From JANXQG01 sp037147235 (lineage in GTDB: Bacteria > Planctomycetota > Planctomycetia > Pirellulales > Thermoguttaceae), in the NCBI GenBank assembly GCA_037147235.1, contig JBAWVO010000004.1, positions 1 to 54,338 of the forward strand: 54,338 bases of DNA, read 5' to 3'. The notes under the pieces were generated by a model. The model did not search any database. It saw only the letters and a program-made list of their open reading frames with translations, and was not told the origin of the DNA. This document shows, one piece after another, positions 32,097 to 41,140 of this stretch (the stretch's first letter is position 1; every line of letters begins with the position of its first letter). The position numbers and the translations under genes are program-made.

Positions 32097-34898
32097 GTGA
32101 ACAAGTCTTCAACGATGCCTGGACTGGAACTAGGACTGCTGAGTTCGGAGTACGTCGAGCAGGTTTACGCACTCTATCAGGAGGATCCCACCCAGGTATC
32201 CGCGGAGTGGCAGAAATACTTCCTCGCCCTGCAAGGTAAGCCGAGTAAGGTGCAGCCGGCCCCGGTAGCGATTTTGCGGCCGTTACGAAGCGATGTTTCG
32301 ACGGTCACGGACAACCGCACCCTGGACTCGCACACCCAAGGCCGATTGCAGGAAAGCGTTGACCTGTTGATCCGCAACTACCGGGTTCGTGGACATCTGA
32401 TCGCCAAGGTTGATCCGTTAGGCATCCCCCGCCCCATGCCGCCGGAACTGGAACCCAAGTTTTGGGGGCTTTCGGAAAGCGATTTCGATCGCCAGTTCTC
32501 GACCTACACGCTGGCCGGCTCGAACACGCAGACGCTCCGCGACATCATGGATCGGCTCCGCAATACCTATTGTGGGTCGATCAGTGCCCAGTTCATGCAC
32601 ATCGACGAACTGGAAGTGCGCGAGTGGCTTCAACGGCGAATGGAAGAATCACAGAACCGCCTGAAGCTTTCCCGCGACGAACAGATTCGCATTCTCACGC
32701 GGTTGACCGACGCCGTGATTTTTGAGGAGTTCATCCGCCGCAAGTTTGTCGGTGCCAAGAGCTTTTCGTTGGAAGGGGCCGAAAGCCTCATCCCACTCCT
32801 GGATTTGGCCATCGAAAAGGCCGCAACCCAGGGCACCGAGTCAATCGTCATGGCCATGGCCCACCGTGGTCGGCTCAATGTGCTAGCCAACATCATCGGC
32901 AAGTGTCCGCAGGATATTTTCCGCGAATTCGAGGACATCGATCCCGAATTGTATCGCGGTGGCGGCGACGTCAAGTATCACTTGGGCTACTACAACGACT
33001 ACGTGACTTCGACGGGCCGGAAGGTTCACCTTTCGCTCTGCTTCAATCCGAGCCACCTGGAGTTCGTCAATCCGGTGGCCTTGGGGCTAACGCGAGCCAA
33101 GCAGGATCGCAGTGCCGACTTCAACCACGAGCAGAGCATGGCGATCCTGATCCACGGTGACGCAGCCTTTATCGGCGAAGGAATCGTGCAGGAGACGCTC
33201 AATCTGAGCCAGTTGCCCGGCTATTCGGTGGGTGGCACGGTTCACGTGGTGATCAACAACCAGATCGGGTTTACGACCCCGCCGGAGCAGAGCCGCTCGA
33301 CAACTTATGCCACCGACATCGCAAAGATGTTGCAGATTCCGATCTTTCACGTCAACGGCGAGCAGCCGGAGGCCGTGGCCCAGGTGATCAACTTGGCGTT
33401 GGACTTCCGCGCCACGTACCACCGCGACGTGGTGATTGATATGTATTGCTATCGCCGATGGGGCCACAACGAAGGTGACGAGCCGGCCTTCACTCAGCCG
33501 TTGCTGTGCCAGTGGATCGAGAACCACAAGTCGGTCCGCGACGCCTACATGGAACATCTCCTGGCGTTGGGTGAAGTGACCCAGGCCGAGGGCGACGAGA
33601 TCGCCGCCCATCGCCGCGAGAACCTCGAGTATGCCCTGTCGCTGGCCCGCCGCGAGGATTTTGTGCCGCGGCCGAAAGTTTTGGGCGATGTGTGGAAAGG
33701 CTACCATGGCGGTCCGGAGCGACTGGACGACGACGTCGAGACCGGCATTGCCCTGCCGCGGCTGACTTCTTTGCTGCATCGACTAACCGAATTGCCCGAC
33801 AACTTCCACCTCCACCACAAATTGAAGCGGATGCTCGAGGGCCGGCGGCAGATGGCAGCCGGAATGCAGTCTTTGGACTGGTCGGCGGCCGAGGCTTTGG
33901 CTTACGCTTCGCTGTCGATGGACGGTTACCGGATCCGCCTCTCGGGCCAGGATTCGATCCGCGGCACATTCAGCCACCGACATTCGGCCTTTTACGATAC
34001 CGAAGACGGTCACGGTTACTTCCCGCTGAAAAACCTCTCGACAGAGCAGATGACGGTCGAGATCTACAACAGCCCCTTGTCGGAAGCGGGCGTGTTGGGC
34101 TTTGAATATGGCTATAGCCTCGGCTATCCCGATGCCCTGGTACTCTGGGAAGCGCAGTTCGGTGATTTCGCCAACGTGGCCCAAGTGATCATCGATCAAT
34201 TCATCGTCAGCGCGGAAGAGAAGTGGCGGCATCTCAGCGGCGTCGTACTCTTGCTGCCCCACGGTTTTGAAGGCCAAGGTCCAGAACACTCCAGCGCACG
34301 GGTCGAGCGATTCCTGCGGCTAGGCAACGACGAGAACGTGCAAGTCGTAGTACCCAGCACGCCGGCCCAGTTCTTCCATGTGCTGCGGCGACAGGCCATC
34401 CGGCGATGGAAGAAGCCGCTGGTCGTGCTGACGCCCAAGAGCCTGTTGCGGCATCCGGCCTGCGTTTCGTCCCTGGAGGATCTAGCCCGCGGCCGCTTCC
34501 AGCGAGTTATTCCAGATGGGACGATGGCAGGCAAGCAGCCGAGCCGTGTGTTGTTGTGCAGCGGCAAGGTATACTACGAGCTTTTGGAGGTTCGTAACCA
34601 ACGGCACCCGGACGTGGCGATTCTACGGCTGGAGCAATTGCATCCTCTGCCGCAGTCGCAGTTGAAGGCGGCCTTAGAGCAATTTGCCGATGGCACGCCC
34701 GTGATCTGGGTCCAGGAGGAGCCGAGGAACATGTCGGCCTGGTACAGTCTGAAGATCAAGTTTGGCGAATTGCTCTTCGGACGATTCCCGTTCTCGGAAG
34801 TCGCCCGCGCCGAGTCGGCTACGCCAGCCACCGGTTCGGCCTGTTGCTATCGCCTGGAACAAAAAGAACTTTATGCCCATGCGTTCGACGAACACTGA
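32097..34898 (+). CDS. sucA: 2-oxoglutarate dehydrogenase E1 component
   Basis: Thiamine-diphosphate enzyme that decarboxylates 2-oxoglutarate in the TCA cycle and transfers succinyl to SucB. The N-terminus has the E1o tail Y-V-E-Q-V-Y-A-L-Y-Q-E-D-P, then the core with A-M-A-H-R-G-R-L-N-V-L-A-N and the thiamine-binding G-D-A-A-F with N-N-Q-I-G-F about 25 residues later. About 933 residues is normal. I take GTG 32097, with GGTGG seven bases upstream; GTG 32085 and ATG 32115 are alternatives. It is followed after 15 bp by sucB in an obvious operon. Confidence 0.97.
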   Translation: MNKSSTMPGLELGLLSSEYVEQVYALYQEDPTQVSAEWQKYFLALQGKPSKVQPAPVAILRPLRSDVSTVTDNRTLDSHTQGRLQESVDLLIRNYRVRGHLIAKVDPLGIPRPMPPELEPKFWGLSESDFDRQFSTYTLAGSNTQTLRDIMDRLRNTYCGSISAQFMHIDELEVREWLQRRMEESQNRLKLSRDEQIRILTRLTDAVIFEEFIRRKFVGAKSFSLEGAESLIPLLDLAIEKAATQGTESIVMAMAHRGRLNVLANIIGKCPQDIFREFEDIDPELYRGGGDVKYHLGYYNDYVTSTGRKVHLSLCFNPSHLEFVNPVALGLTRAKQDRSADFNHEQSMAILIHGDAAFIGEGIVQETLNLSQLPGYSVGGTVHVVINNQIGFTTPPEQSRSTTYATDIAKMLQIPIFHVNGEQPEAVAQVINLALDFRATYHRDVVIDMYCYRRWGHNEGDEPAFTQPLLCQWIENHKSVRDAYMEHLLALGEVTQAEGDEIAAHRRENLEYALSLARREDFVPRPKVLGDVWKGYHGGPERLDDDVETGIALPRLTSLLHRLTELPDNFHLHHKLKRMLEGRRQMAAGMQSLDWSAAEALAYASLSMDGYRIRLSGQDSIRGTFSHRHSAFYDTEDGHGYFPLKNLSTEQMTVEIYNSPLSEAGVLGFEYGYSLGYPDALVLWEAQFGDFANVAQVIIDQFIVSAEEKWRHLSGVVLLLPHGFEGQGPEHSSARVERFLRLGNDENVQVVVPSTPAQFFHVLRRQAIRRWKKPLVVLTPKSLLRHPACVSSLEDLARGRFQRVIPDGTMAGKQPSRVLLCSGKVYYELLEVRNQRHPDVAILRLEQLHPLPQSQLKAALEQFADGTPVIWVQEEPRNMSAWYSLKIKFGELLFGRFPFSEVARAESATPATGSACCYRLEQKELYAHAFDEH

Positions 34899-34913
34899 GA
34901 GTAATTATAAACC

Positions 34914-36044
34914 ATGAAACACGAACTCAAGGTTCCTACGGTTGGAGAATCGATTCAGGAAGTCCAGATTGGCCAATGGCTGAAAGGTGAAGGCCAATGG
35001 GCCAACAAGGACGAGAGCTTGGTGGAGATTGAGAGCGACAAGGCCACGGTGGACGTGGCCGCTCCGGCCGCTGGCATCGTGGTGCAGGTGTTGCATCGCC
35101 AGGGCGACGTGGTGCCTGTAGGAACATTGATCGGTTATTTGGAAGAAGCACCGCAGCCAGCGGTCGAAGCACCTGCTCCTCCGTCGCTCCTCCGGCCAGA
35201 TCGCGGAACCGCAAGCGAAGCCGCAGGTACTTCGTCCGCTCCATCCGAACCTACCGCTGCGGCCGATAGCGGCAAGAACGCTCAGTTGATGCAGCCAGAA
35301 AGCCAGCCAGCCACGCAGATAAGTGCCTTGCACGGTGCGCCGTCGCGCGCGGAGGAGATCGTGCCCATGACGTGGTTCCGCCGCCGCATCGCCGAGCGGC
35401 TGGTCGAGGCCCAGAACACCGCTGCGCTCCTGACCACGTTCAATGAAGTCGATATGTCGGCCGTGATTGAAATCCGACAGCAGTACCGCGACGCCTTCCA
35501 GGAACGCTACAACGCCAAGCTCGGGTTCATGTCGTTCTTCGTCAAGGCCGTGATCGAGTCATTGAAGGCTTGCCCCGAACTCAACGCCGAGATTCGCGAC
35601 AACAACATCCTCTATCGCAACTTCTACGACATTAGCATCGCGGTCAGCGGCGGCAAAGGGCTGGTCGTGCCCGTGCTTCGCAATGCCGAACTGTTGGGCT
35701 TTGCTGCGATCGAGCAGACGATCAGCGATTTTTCCGGCCGGGCGAAATCGGGCCAGTTGAAGCCCGATGAACTGATGGGCGGCACGTTCACGATCACCAA
35801 TGGCGGCGTATTCGGCTCGATGCTTTCCACGCCGATCATCAATCCGCCCCAGAGCGGCATCCTGGGCCTACACGCCATCCAGGATCGGCCGGTCGCACGC
35901 AACGGCCAGGTCGTCATCCGGCCAATGATGTATGTAGCCCTGACCTATGACCACCGCATTGTCGACGGCCGCGAGGCGGTCGGCTTCTTGAAGCGGATCA
36001 AGGAATTCATTGAGGAGCCGTCAAGGCTGTTGTTGCAGGTTTAG
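34914..36044 (+). CDS. sucB: Dihydrolipoyllysine succinyltransferase E2 without binding domain
   Basis: This is the E2 core of 2-oxoglutarate dehydrogenase. The lipoyl domain occupies residues 1-78, with Lys43 in E-S-D-K-A-T-V as the lipoylation site. The catalytic domain starts at about 148 (M-T-W-F-R-R-R-I-A-E-R-L) and has His347 and Asp351 in Y-D-H-R-I-V-D-G. Between them lies a 70-residue Ala/Pro/Ser-rich linker that contains no peripheral subunit-binding domain, which usually sits there to hold E3 (and in some complexes E1). At 376 residues it is about 30 shorter than the E. coli enzyme. No lpd gene is adjacent. Confidence 0.95.
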   Translation: MKHELKVPTVGESIQEVQIGQWLKGEGQWANKDESLVEIESDKATVDVAAPAAGIVVQVLHRQGDVVPVGTLIGYLEEAPQPAVEAPAPPSLLRPDRGTASEAAGTSSAPSEPTAAADSGKNAQLMQPESQPATQISALHGAPSRAEEIVPMTWFRRRIAERLVEAQNTAALLTTFNEVDMSAVIEIRQQYRDAFQERYNAKLGFMSFFVKAVIESLKACPELNAEIRDNNILYRNFYDISIAVSGGKGLVVPVLRNAELLGFAAIEQTISDFSGRAKSGQLKPDELMGGTFTITNGGVFGSMLSTPIINPPQSGILGLHAIQDRPVARNGQVVIRPMMYVALTYDHRIVDGREAVGFLKRIKEFIEEPSRLLLQV

Positions 36045-36070
36045 GAGGGGAGGGCATCGGAATACGCGAC

Positions 36071-36334
36071 TCAATCTACCAACCCGTCATAGTCGGCATG
36101 TGAGCCGATCCAGAACCAGGTGACGGTGTTCCCTTTGCGTCGCCCAATAGCGCGCCATCCACGGCCGATTCGCACCGAACACAAACCCTCGTGCCCTCGA
36201 ATCGGCTTAAATCGCAAACCGGGTTGTGACGGGTTTGCACGCCAAATCCTGTACGCGCGCCTCGCATTCTCCCGAACCTCACTGGGCAAGCGTGCGAAGT
36301 AGTCGATGAAGTCCGCGGTGACGATAGAGGTCAT
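36071..36334 (-). CDS. RelE/ParE-superfamily toxin
   Basis: The 87-residue protein starts F-I-D-Y-F-A-R-L-P-S-E-V-R-E-N-A-R-R-A-Y and ends I-G-S-H-A-D-Y-D-G-L-V-D, the ending seen in RelE-like toxins of the HigB/YafQ neighbourhood. The middle strands carry R-F-K-P-I and S-V-R-I-G-R-G-W-R-A-I. Its ATG overlaps the stop of the antitoxin gene by 4 nt. Such toxins usually cleave mRNA on ribosomes, but the exact activity here is unknown. Confidence 0.82.
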   Translation of the reverse strand: MTSIVTADFIDYFARLPSEVRENARRAYRIWRANPSQPGLRFKPIRGHEGLCSVRIGRGWRAIGRRKGNTVTWFWIGSHADYDGLVD

Positions 36335-36555
36335 AGTTCGTCAAATCCGGCTGTCCGGCATTGGCCTGCCTGTACCTGTTTTTCGGCTCTGGCCGCCAAT
36401 GCCGCCAACTTACTAGGCGTGCGAGCCAGTGACTCCTCCCACCGCCGATCATCCTCTAACTCTTCCAAGATGATGGCCGCGATGGTATCTTGCTCAGCGT
36501 CCGATAATTTGCGAGCTTCCGCCACCGCTTGATCGAGCAATTGTGACATCGACAA
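36331..36555 (-). CDS. Antitoxin partner of the RelE-like toxin
   Basis: The 74-residue acidic helical protein opens M-S-M-S-Q-L-L-D-Q-A-V-A-E-A-R-K-L and has E-E-L-E-D-D-R-R-W-E-E-S, a pattern typical of small antitoxins that pair with this toxin type. It has no clear DNA-binding fold. It lies directly upstream of the toxin with a 4-nt overlap. The assignment rests mostly on context. Confidence 0.75.
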   Translation of the reverse strand: MSMSQLLDQAVAEARKLSDAEQDTIAAIILEELEDDRRWEESLARTPSKLAALAARAEKQVQAGQCRTAGFDEL

Positions 36556-36784
36556 ATCTCCGCTGGTTTAATGGCAAATGGTCCGATTCGGACTCTCGTT
36601 CTTATTGTCCGGGTGCGAGGGGCGTTCGGCAAGAGTGAACAGAGGGCGCATTGACTCTTTTGCCCGCAGTCACTAAGCTATTATTGCTCAGCGAGGGCAT
36701 TTTCTACGGGTTTGCACCAACAACCCACTATCGTCCGCGTTGAGTATACTTCTTTTTGACAAATTTTGAGGAGGTTTCATAACC
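36556..36784. promoter_or_regulatory. Spacer and promoter of isocitrate dehydrogenase
   Basis: TATACT at 36745-36750 is a possible -10 box, and GAGGAGG at 36768-36774 is a strong ribosome site for the gene at 36785. No clear -35 was seen. Confidence 0.4.
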
Positions 36785-37891
36785 ATGGCATACGACGTGA
36801 CATTAGTTCTTGGTGATGGGGTAGGTCCGGAACTGGCCGAGGCGGCACGCCTGTGCGTCGACGCCACCGGGGTGAAGATTTCCTGGGACCCACAAGAAGC
36901 GGGGATTGATGTCATGGAGCGGACCGGCACTCCTTTGCCCGAACCGCTGCTGGCGAGTATTCGCCGCACCCGATGTGCCCTGAAGGCCCCCATCACGACA
37001 CCGGTAGGCAAGGGTTTTCGCAGTGTCAATGTGCAACTCCGCCTGGAATTCGATCTGTATGCCTGCGTTCGCCCCTGCAAGCAATATCCGGGAGTTCGTA
37101 CCTTTTTTAGTGGTGTGCCGGTCGATCTGGTCATCGTCCGCGAGAATACCGAAGACCTTTATGCCGGCATCGAGTTCGAGGCCGGCGCGACCAAAACATG
37201 CGAGCTGATCGATTACCTTAACCGTGTGTCGGCGGATAAACAGATCAAGACCCCGAACAATGCGACCGGTATCTCGATCAAGCCGATCAGCATTTTCGGC
37301 AGCGAGCGGATCGTTCGGTATGCCTTTGAATACGCACGGGCCAATGGCCGCAAGAAGGTTACGGCGGTCCACAAGGCCAATATCATGAAGCACACCGACG
37401 GCCTCTATCTGGCCACCGCCCGCAAGGTGGCCGAGCAGTTCCAGGACATCGAGTTCGAGGACCGCATCGTGGACAATATGTGCATGCAGTTGGTGCAAAA
37501 GCCCGAAATTTACGACGTGCTCGTGCTGCCCAACTTGTACGGCGACATTCTCAGTGATCTGGCGGCTGGTCTGGTAGGCGGGCTGGGAGTCGCGCCGGGA
37601 GCGAATGTCGGTGCCAACGGGGCCATCTTCGAGGCCACCCACGGCAGTGCCCCGAAGTACAAGGGGCTGAATAAGGTTAATCCCACGGCACTGATTCTCT
37701 CCGGGGCCTTGATGCTGCGGCATCTCAAGGAGACGGATGCTGCCGAGCGGTTGGAGCGGGCTGTCGCCGCCGTGATTGCCGAAGGCCGCGATGTAACCTA
37801 TGACATGAAGGCCCATCGCGACGACCCCACCGCCGTCGGCACTCGCGAAATGGCCCAGGCGATCTGCCGCAAGGTCGCAGTCGGGGGGTAA
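36785..37891 (+). CDS. icd: Isocitrate dehydrogenase (short type)
   Basis: Beta-decarboxylating dehydrogenase of the TCA cycle. Substrate motif S-V-N-V-Q-L-R-L-E-F-D-L-Y-A-C-V-R-P (Ser and Asn before three Arg) marks isocitrate rather than isopropylmalate use. Lys and Tyr are in H-K-A-N-I-M-K, and the metal-binding Asp pair in N-L-Y-G-D-I-L-S-D-L. At 368 residues it resembles NAD-type subunits. However, the cofactor loop reads H-G-S-A-P-K-Y-x5-V-N-P with V-T-Y-D later, carrying the Lys, Tyr, Val and Tyr that favour NADP in E. coli. The Arg equivalent to E. coli 395 is Ala. Cofactor use is therefore uncertain. AGGAGG precedes the ATG. Confidence 0.9.
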   Translation: MAYDVTLVLGDGVGPELAEAARLCVDATGVKISWDPQEAGIDVMERTGTPLPEPLLASIRRTRCALKAPITTPVGKGFRSVNVQLRLEFDLYACVRPCKQYPGVRTFFSGVPVDLVIVRENTEDLYAGIEFEAGATKTCELIDYLNRVSADKQIKTPNNATGISIKPISIFGSERIVRYAFEYARANGRKKVTAVHKANIMKHTDGLYLATARKVAEQFQDIEFEDRIVDNMCMQLVQKPEIYDVLVLPNLYGDILSDLAAGLVGGLGVAPGANVGANGAIFEATHGSAPKYKGLNKVNPTALILSGALMLRHLKETDAAERLERAVAAVIAEGRDVTYDMKAHRDDPTAVGTREMAQAICRKVAVGG

Positions 37892-38047
37892 GGTTACCTG
37901 CGAAGCTGTGAGCGGCTTTATCGGGGGGAAAATTCGCAAAATTGCCAAGTTGGCCTATTTTCCACCATCAGATTTCATGTAAACTCTACCCGCTAGTCGA
38001 ACTTGACAGGAAAGCTGGGTTGCGATTCGCGGCATGGAGGCGGCATC

Positions 38048-39778
38048 ATGACAAATAATAATTGGAAGGCTGGCCTGCTGGGCTTGGCCCTCCTGGCCGG
38101 ATTAGGCATCCTTTGTCCACTGCTGATGGCACCCTATATTCCTCTGGTCGATCCCGACGAAGGGCTGCACGCCGCGATTGCACAAGAGATGATCGAGAGC
38201 GGGGATTGGATCGTGCCGCACCTGCTGAACGAACCGTTCCTCGACAAGCCGATCCTTTACTTTTGGGCGATCGCTGCTTCGCTGAGTGTCTTCGGCATGT
38301 CGGAAGTAGCCGTTCGGCTGCCGGGTTTACTGTTCGGCATGCTTGGAACGCTGACCACGGCAGTCGTCGCATGGCGGCTTCTCGGTCGCCGTACCGGCCT
38401 GATCGCCGGCGTGTTCTATGCCTCGATGATCGTGCCGTTGGCACTGATTCAACTCCCGGCCCATGATGCGGCTCTGGTGCCCTGGGTCAACCTAGCCCTG
38501 TTGTGCTTCTGGGAGTCGGATCGCGGTGGTTTCGCTCGGCAGACACAGGCAGGATGCCTACGCTACGATTGGCACGCATGGGCATGGACCGTAGTGGCCG
38601 GCGTGGTGTTGGGGTTGGCCATTTTAACCAAGGGGCTGTTAGGCGTGGTCTTGGTGGGAATTGCCTACGGCGGATATCTCATCGTTTCGCGACGGCTGCG
38701 AGCCATTCACTGCTTCCGTGCCGGACTGGCCTTGACCGTGGCGGCCATCATTGGCTCATCGTGGTATCTTGCCGTGGAACAATCCAACCCCGGTTTCCTT
38801 CGCTATTATTTCTTCGAGCGCCACGTGCTCGGTTTCTTCACCAGTTCGCAACCCCACGGCGTGGCACCGTGGTGGTATTATTTTCCCATCCTCATCGCTG
38901 GAGGAATTCCCTGGATTGCATACCTGCCGGTGCTATTTCAAGATGCCTTGAGCCGCTGGCGAAATCGAATTCCTGCCGTGACCGACGATCGCGGCAACCG
39001 GCCCCTGCTATTGCTGGCCTGTTGGTTCATCGGCTGCACACTCTTTCTCATGGTTTCGCGTTCAAAACTCATCACGTATATCTGGCCGGTCTTTCCAGCG
39101 ATGGCGATCCTGACGGCAATCGTTTGGGCGAGGAAGATTGATGGGGTGCTTTCCGATGGTGCCAAACATTGGATGGGTCGGATCGTCTGGTGTACTTGCC
39201 TGATTGGCCCATTCTGCCTGCCGACCACTTTTGCGATTACGCAGATTGCGTTGCCGACACAGTTCTCGCCGCTGGCCTGGACGCTAGCGGTCATGGCGGG
39301 GCTAACTTCCTTGGTGCCGCTCTGGGGCTGGTTGCGAGGCCGGGATCACTTGACGTTGGGACTAGGGGCAACGACCGTCTGCGGTCAACTGGTCGTTTTG
39401 TTGCTGTTCGCCTTCCCACAGGTTGCCGCGGGGCTTTCCGGCCACGATTTGGCGGTTTATTTCAACGGTACCCGGGAATTGCCGTCGCGGATGCTGATGG
39501 CCCAGGAGCGGGTCGGTTCGTTCATTTTCTATCTCGATCACGACCTGCGCAGCCAGTTGCAACTCAGCCAGATAGTGAATCAGGACATCACCGCCCCCCT
39601 GCCCACACCCGCGCTGGGCACGAATGAATGGCTCGTCATCCCCGAGCGTCATCTGCTTGTCGTATTGAATAACTACGACCTATCGTCGCTGCCTTACCAG
39701 CAGGCCGGCCGCTTCCGGCTTTATCGGCGCAGCGACATCGAGCCGCGGGCACTGATCGGCCAAACCGCGGGGAGGTAG
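38048..39778 (+). CDS. Membrane glycosyltransferase (ArnT/PMT family)
   Basis: A GT-C fold enzyme by sequence. ATG 38048 follows GGAGG (38036-38040) at ideal spacing. The first membrane helix leads to V-D-P-D-E-G-L-H-A-A-I-A-Q-E-M, the acidic catalytic loop typical of ArnT-like and PMT_2 transferases, which move sugar from a polyprenyl-phosphate donor to lipid or protein. About ten further helices are seen through residue 430, then a globular outer domain of about 140 residues. The acceptor is unknown. A second membrane glycosyltransferase is convergent, only 0.1 kb away. Confidence 0.88.
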   Translation: MTNNNWKAGLLGLALLAGLGILCPLLMAPYIPLVDPDEGLHAAIAQEMIESGDWIVPHLLNEPFLDKPILYFWAIAASLSVFGMSEVAVRLPGLLFGMLGTLTTAVVAWRLLGRRTGLIAGVFYASMIVPLALIQLPAHDAALVPWVNLALLCFWESDRGGFARQTQAGCLRYDWHAWAWTVVAGVVLGLAILTKGLLGVVLVGIAYGGYLIVSRRLRAIHCFRAGLALTVAAIIGSSWYLAVEQSNPGFLRYYFFERHVLGFFTSSQPHGVAPWWYYFPILIAGGIPWIAYLPVLFQDALSRWRNRIPAVTDDRGNRPLLLLACWFIGCTLFLMVSRSKLITYIWPVFPAMAILTAIVWARKIDGVLSDGAKHWMGRIVWCTCLIGPFCLPTTFAITQIALPTQFSPLAWTLAVMAGLTSLVPLWGWLRGRDHLTLGLGATTVCGQLVVLLLFAFPQVAAGLSGHDLAVYFNGTRELPSRMLMAQERVGSFIFYLDHDLRSQLQLSQIVNQDITAPLPTPALGTNEWLVIPERHLLVVLNNYDLSSLPYQQAGRFRLYRRSDIEPRALIGQTAGR

Positions 39779-39868
39779 GAGCTGGGGGTATTGTGGCTAA
39801 AGCTAAAGAGCTGGCTCAATATTTGTCATGGGCCCGCTTGTAAGGCGTGGGAATCGAATCGCCGCATA

Positions 39869-41092
39869 TCACCCAATAGGCCCATGTTTAGCGACTGCCT
39901 TTTCTTCGGCATTCTGTTGTGGGGCTCCCCCCGGTTGCGAGAATACCTTTTGTATTAGAACGGCCATCACAACGACGGCCCCAAGGGGCTTTACCATCTG
40001 ACTCAGAGGCGTTTTCAAAAGCACTTGTAGGGCATGGCTCAGTAGACTGCTCAACACAACCAGTCCCAAAACAACCTGAACGAACCTGCGCCCATGGGAT
40101 CTGGAAAGACACCACAAGACCCCTACTACGGGGGCGAGCATGGCATAGGTGTTCTTCTCGGTCCCTGGGCTCAGGAGAAGGAGGAATCCTGCGTAGATTC
40201 CGTACAAGAACAGAGAGCGGTCGGCCGATTCCTGCAATCTCGATTTGCCCACGATGTATACCCAGAGTGCCGCAATGGCGCAGAGCAACCTCACGATGAG
40301 CTGTTCCCTGTTGCCAAAACTCACTCCAATTGCCTGTATCAATCCAATAAGGGATGGCATGATGATGGATTCTTTGTTCCGTGCGGTTGTGTTTAGCATG
40401 TGGGGCACATCCGCATATTGCGCAAAAATGTAAGCGGAATCCTGGAACAGAAAGGGAAGAAGAAACATGACGAGTAAGAAAAGAAGGGTCCTGAGTATGG
40501 ATGCCCGATACGCGACGGTCGCTAGCAACAAGAACGGAAGCGAGATTGGCTTGAATGCCACGGCCAGTGCCATGAACAAAGATGCTCTCCAAAAGCGAGA
40601 CCTCTCCAGGTTCACCGCGGCAAGCATAAGCAGACCAGCCATTGCCAGCGTCATCTGTCCTAGCTTGGTTGCGCCAATGCTCAACATGCAGGCAATAATG
40701 GAAGTCTGCAGAAACGATACACGGCTTCCATCCACGCGTTCTGCCCTCGCCAAACTGAAGACTCCGACACTGAACAGGGTTAGGTTGGCAAACCTCCATA
40801 GCACTGCCATCGGTGTGAACGGGGCATGTGCAAAAAGTGTGAAGAAGCACGCGGCCGATGGAAAATACAAGAAGCGTGGCTCCGGCTCGCTATAAAGTGG
40901 CCTGCCTGCAAGGAAATCGGCCCCAGCTTGAAAGTAGATTCCGCAGACGTTTCCAACGTCAGGCGGATCATTTCGTGTCTGTAGAATTATCGTCAAGCCA
41001 TAGATTCCCCATAGCCACCAAGCCGCCGCGTTGCTCCAGGCTGCTGGGTTACTGCGGAACGTGGTCGGCAATTTGCCAAGCGAGTTTTTCAT
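39869..41092 (-). CDS. GT87-like membrane glycosyltransferase (DUF2029)
   Basis: The polytopic protein of 407 residues has about ten membrane helices. The loop after the first helix contains D-P-P-D-V-G-N-V-C-G-I-Y-F-Q-A-G-A-D-F-L-A-G-R-P-L-Y, typical of the GT87/DUF2029 family (mannosyltransferases using polyprenyl donors), and A-F-K-P-I-S-L-P-F near residue 190 is also family-like. I take ATG 41092; a GTG at 41131 is possible. It is probably the second gene after the FHA protein. Codon usage looks less GC-biased at third positions than its neighbours, which may point to a different origin. Confidence 0.8.
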   Translation of the reverse strand: MKNSLGKLPTTFRSNPAAWSNAAAWWLWGIYGLTIILQTRNDPPDVGNVCGIYFQAGADFLAGRPLYSEPEPRFLYFPSAACFFTLFAHAPFTPMAVLWRFANLTLFSVGVFSLARAERVDGSRVSFLQTSIIACMLSIGATKLGQMTLAMAGLLMLAAVNLERSRFWRASLFMALAVAFKPISLPFLLLATVAYRASILRTLLFLLVMFLLPFLFQDSAYIFAQYADVPHMLNTTARNKESIIMPSLIGLIQAIGVSFGNREQLIVRLLCAIAALWVYIVGKSRLQESADRSLFLYGIYAGFLLLLSPGTEKNTYAMLAPVVGVLWCLSRSHGRRFVQVVLGLVVLSSLLSHALQVLLKTPLSQMVKPLGAVVVMAVLIQKVFSQPGGAPQQNAEEKAVAKHGPIG

Positions 41093-41140
41093 ATTGGTTC
41101 CGCTCAAGAAGTAGCTTGGATGCCTCGGCACATTCCCTGC

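Noticed and set aside
31885..32172. 100-residue N-terminal extension of the DUF1598-type protein
   Set aside because: It runs over the sucA promoter and start; the shorter protein begins with a signal peptide and a GGAG ribosome site.
37942..37955. TTGCCAAGTTGGCC palindrome before the glycosyltransferase gene
   Set aside because: It resembles a sequence near 31992, but spacing differs and no regulator can be assigned; likely coincidence.
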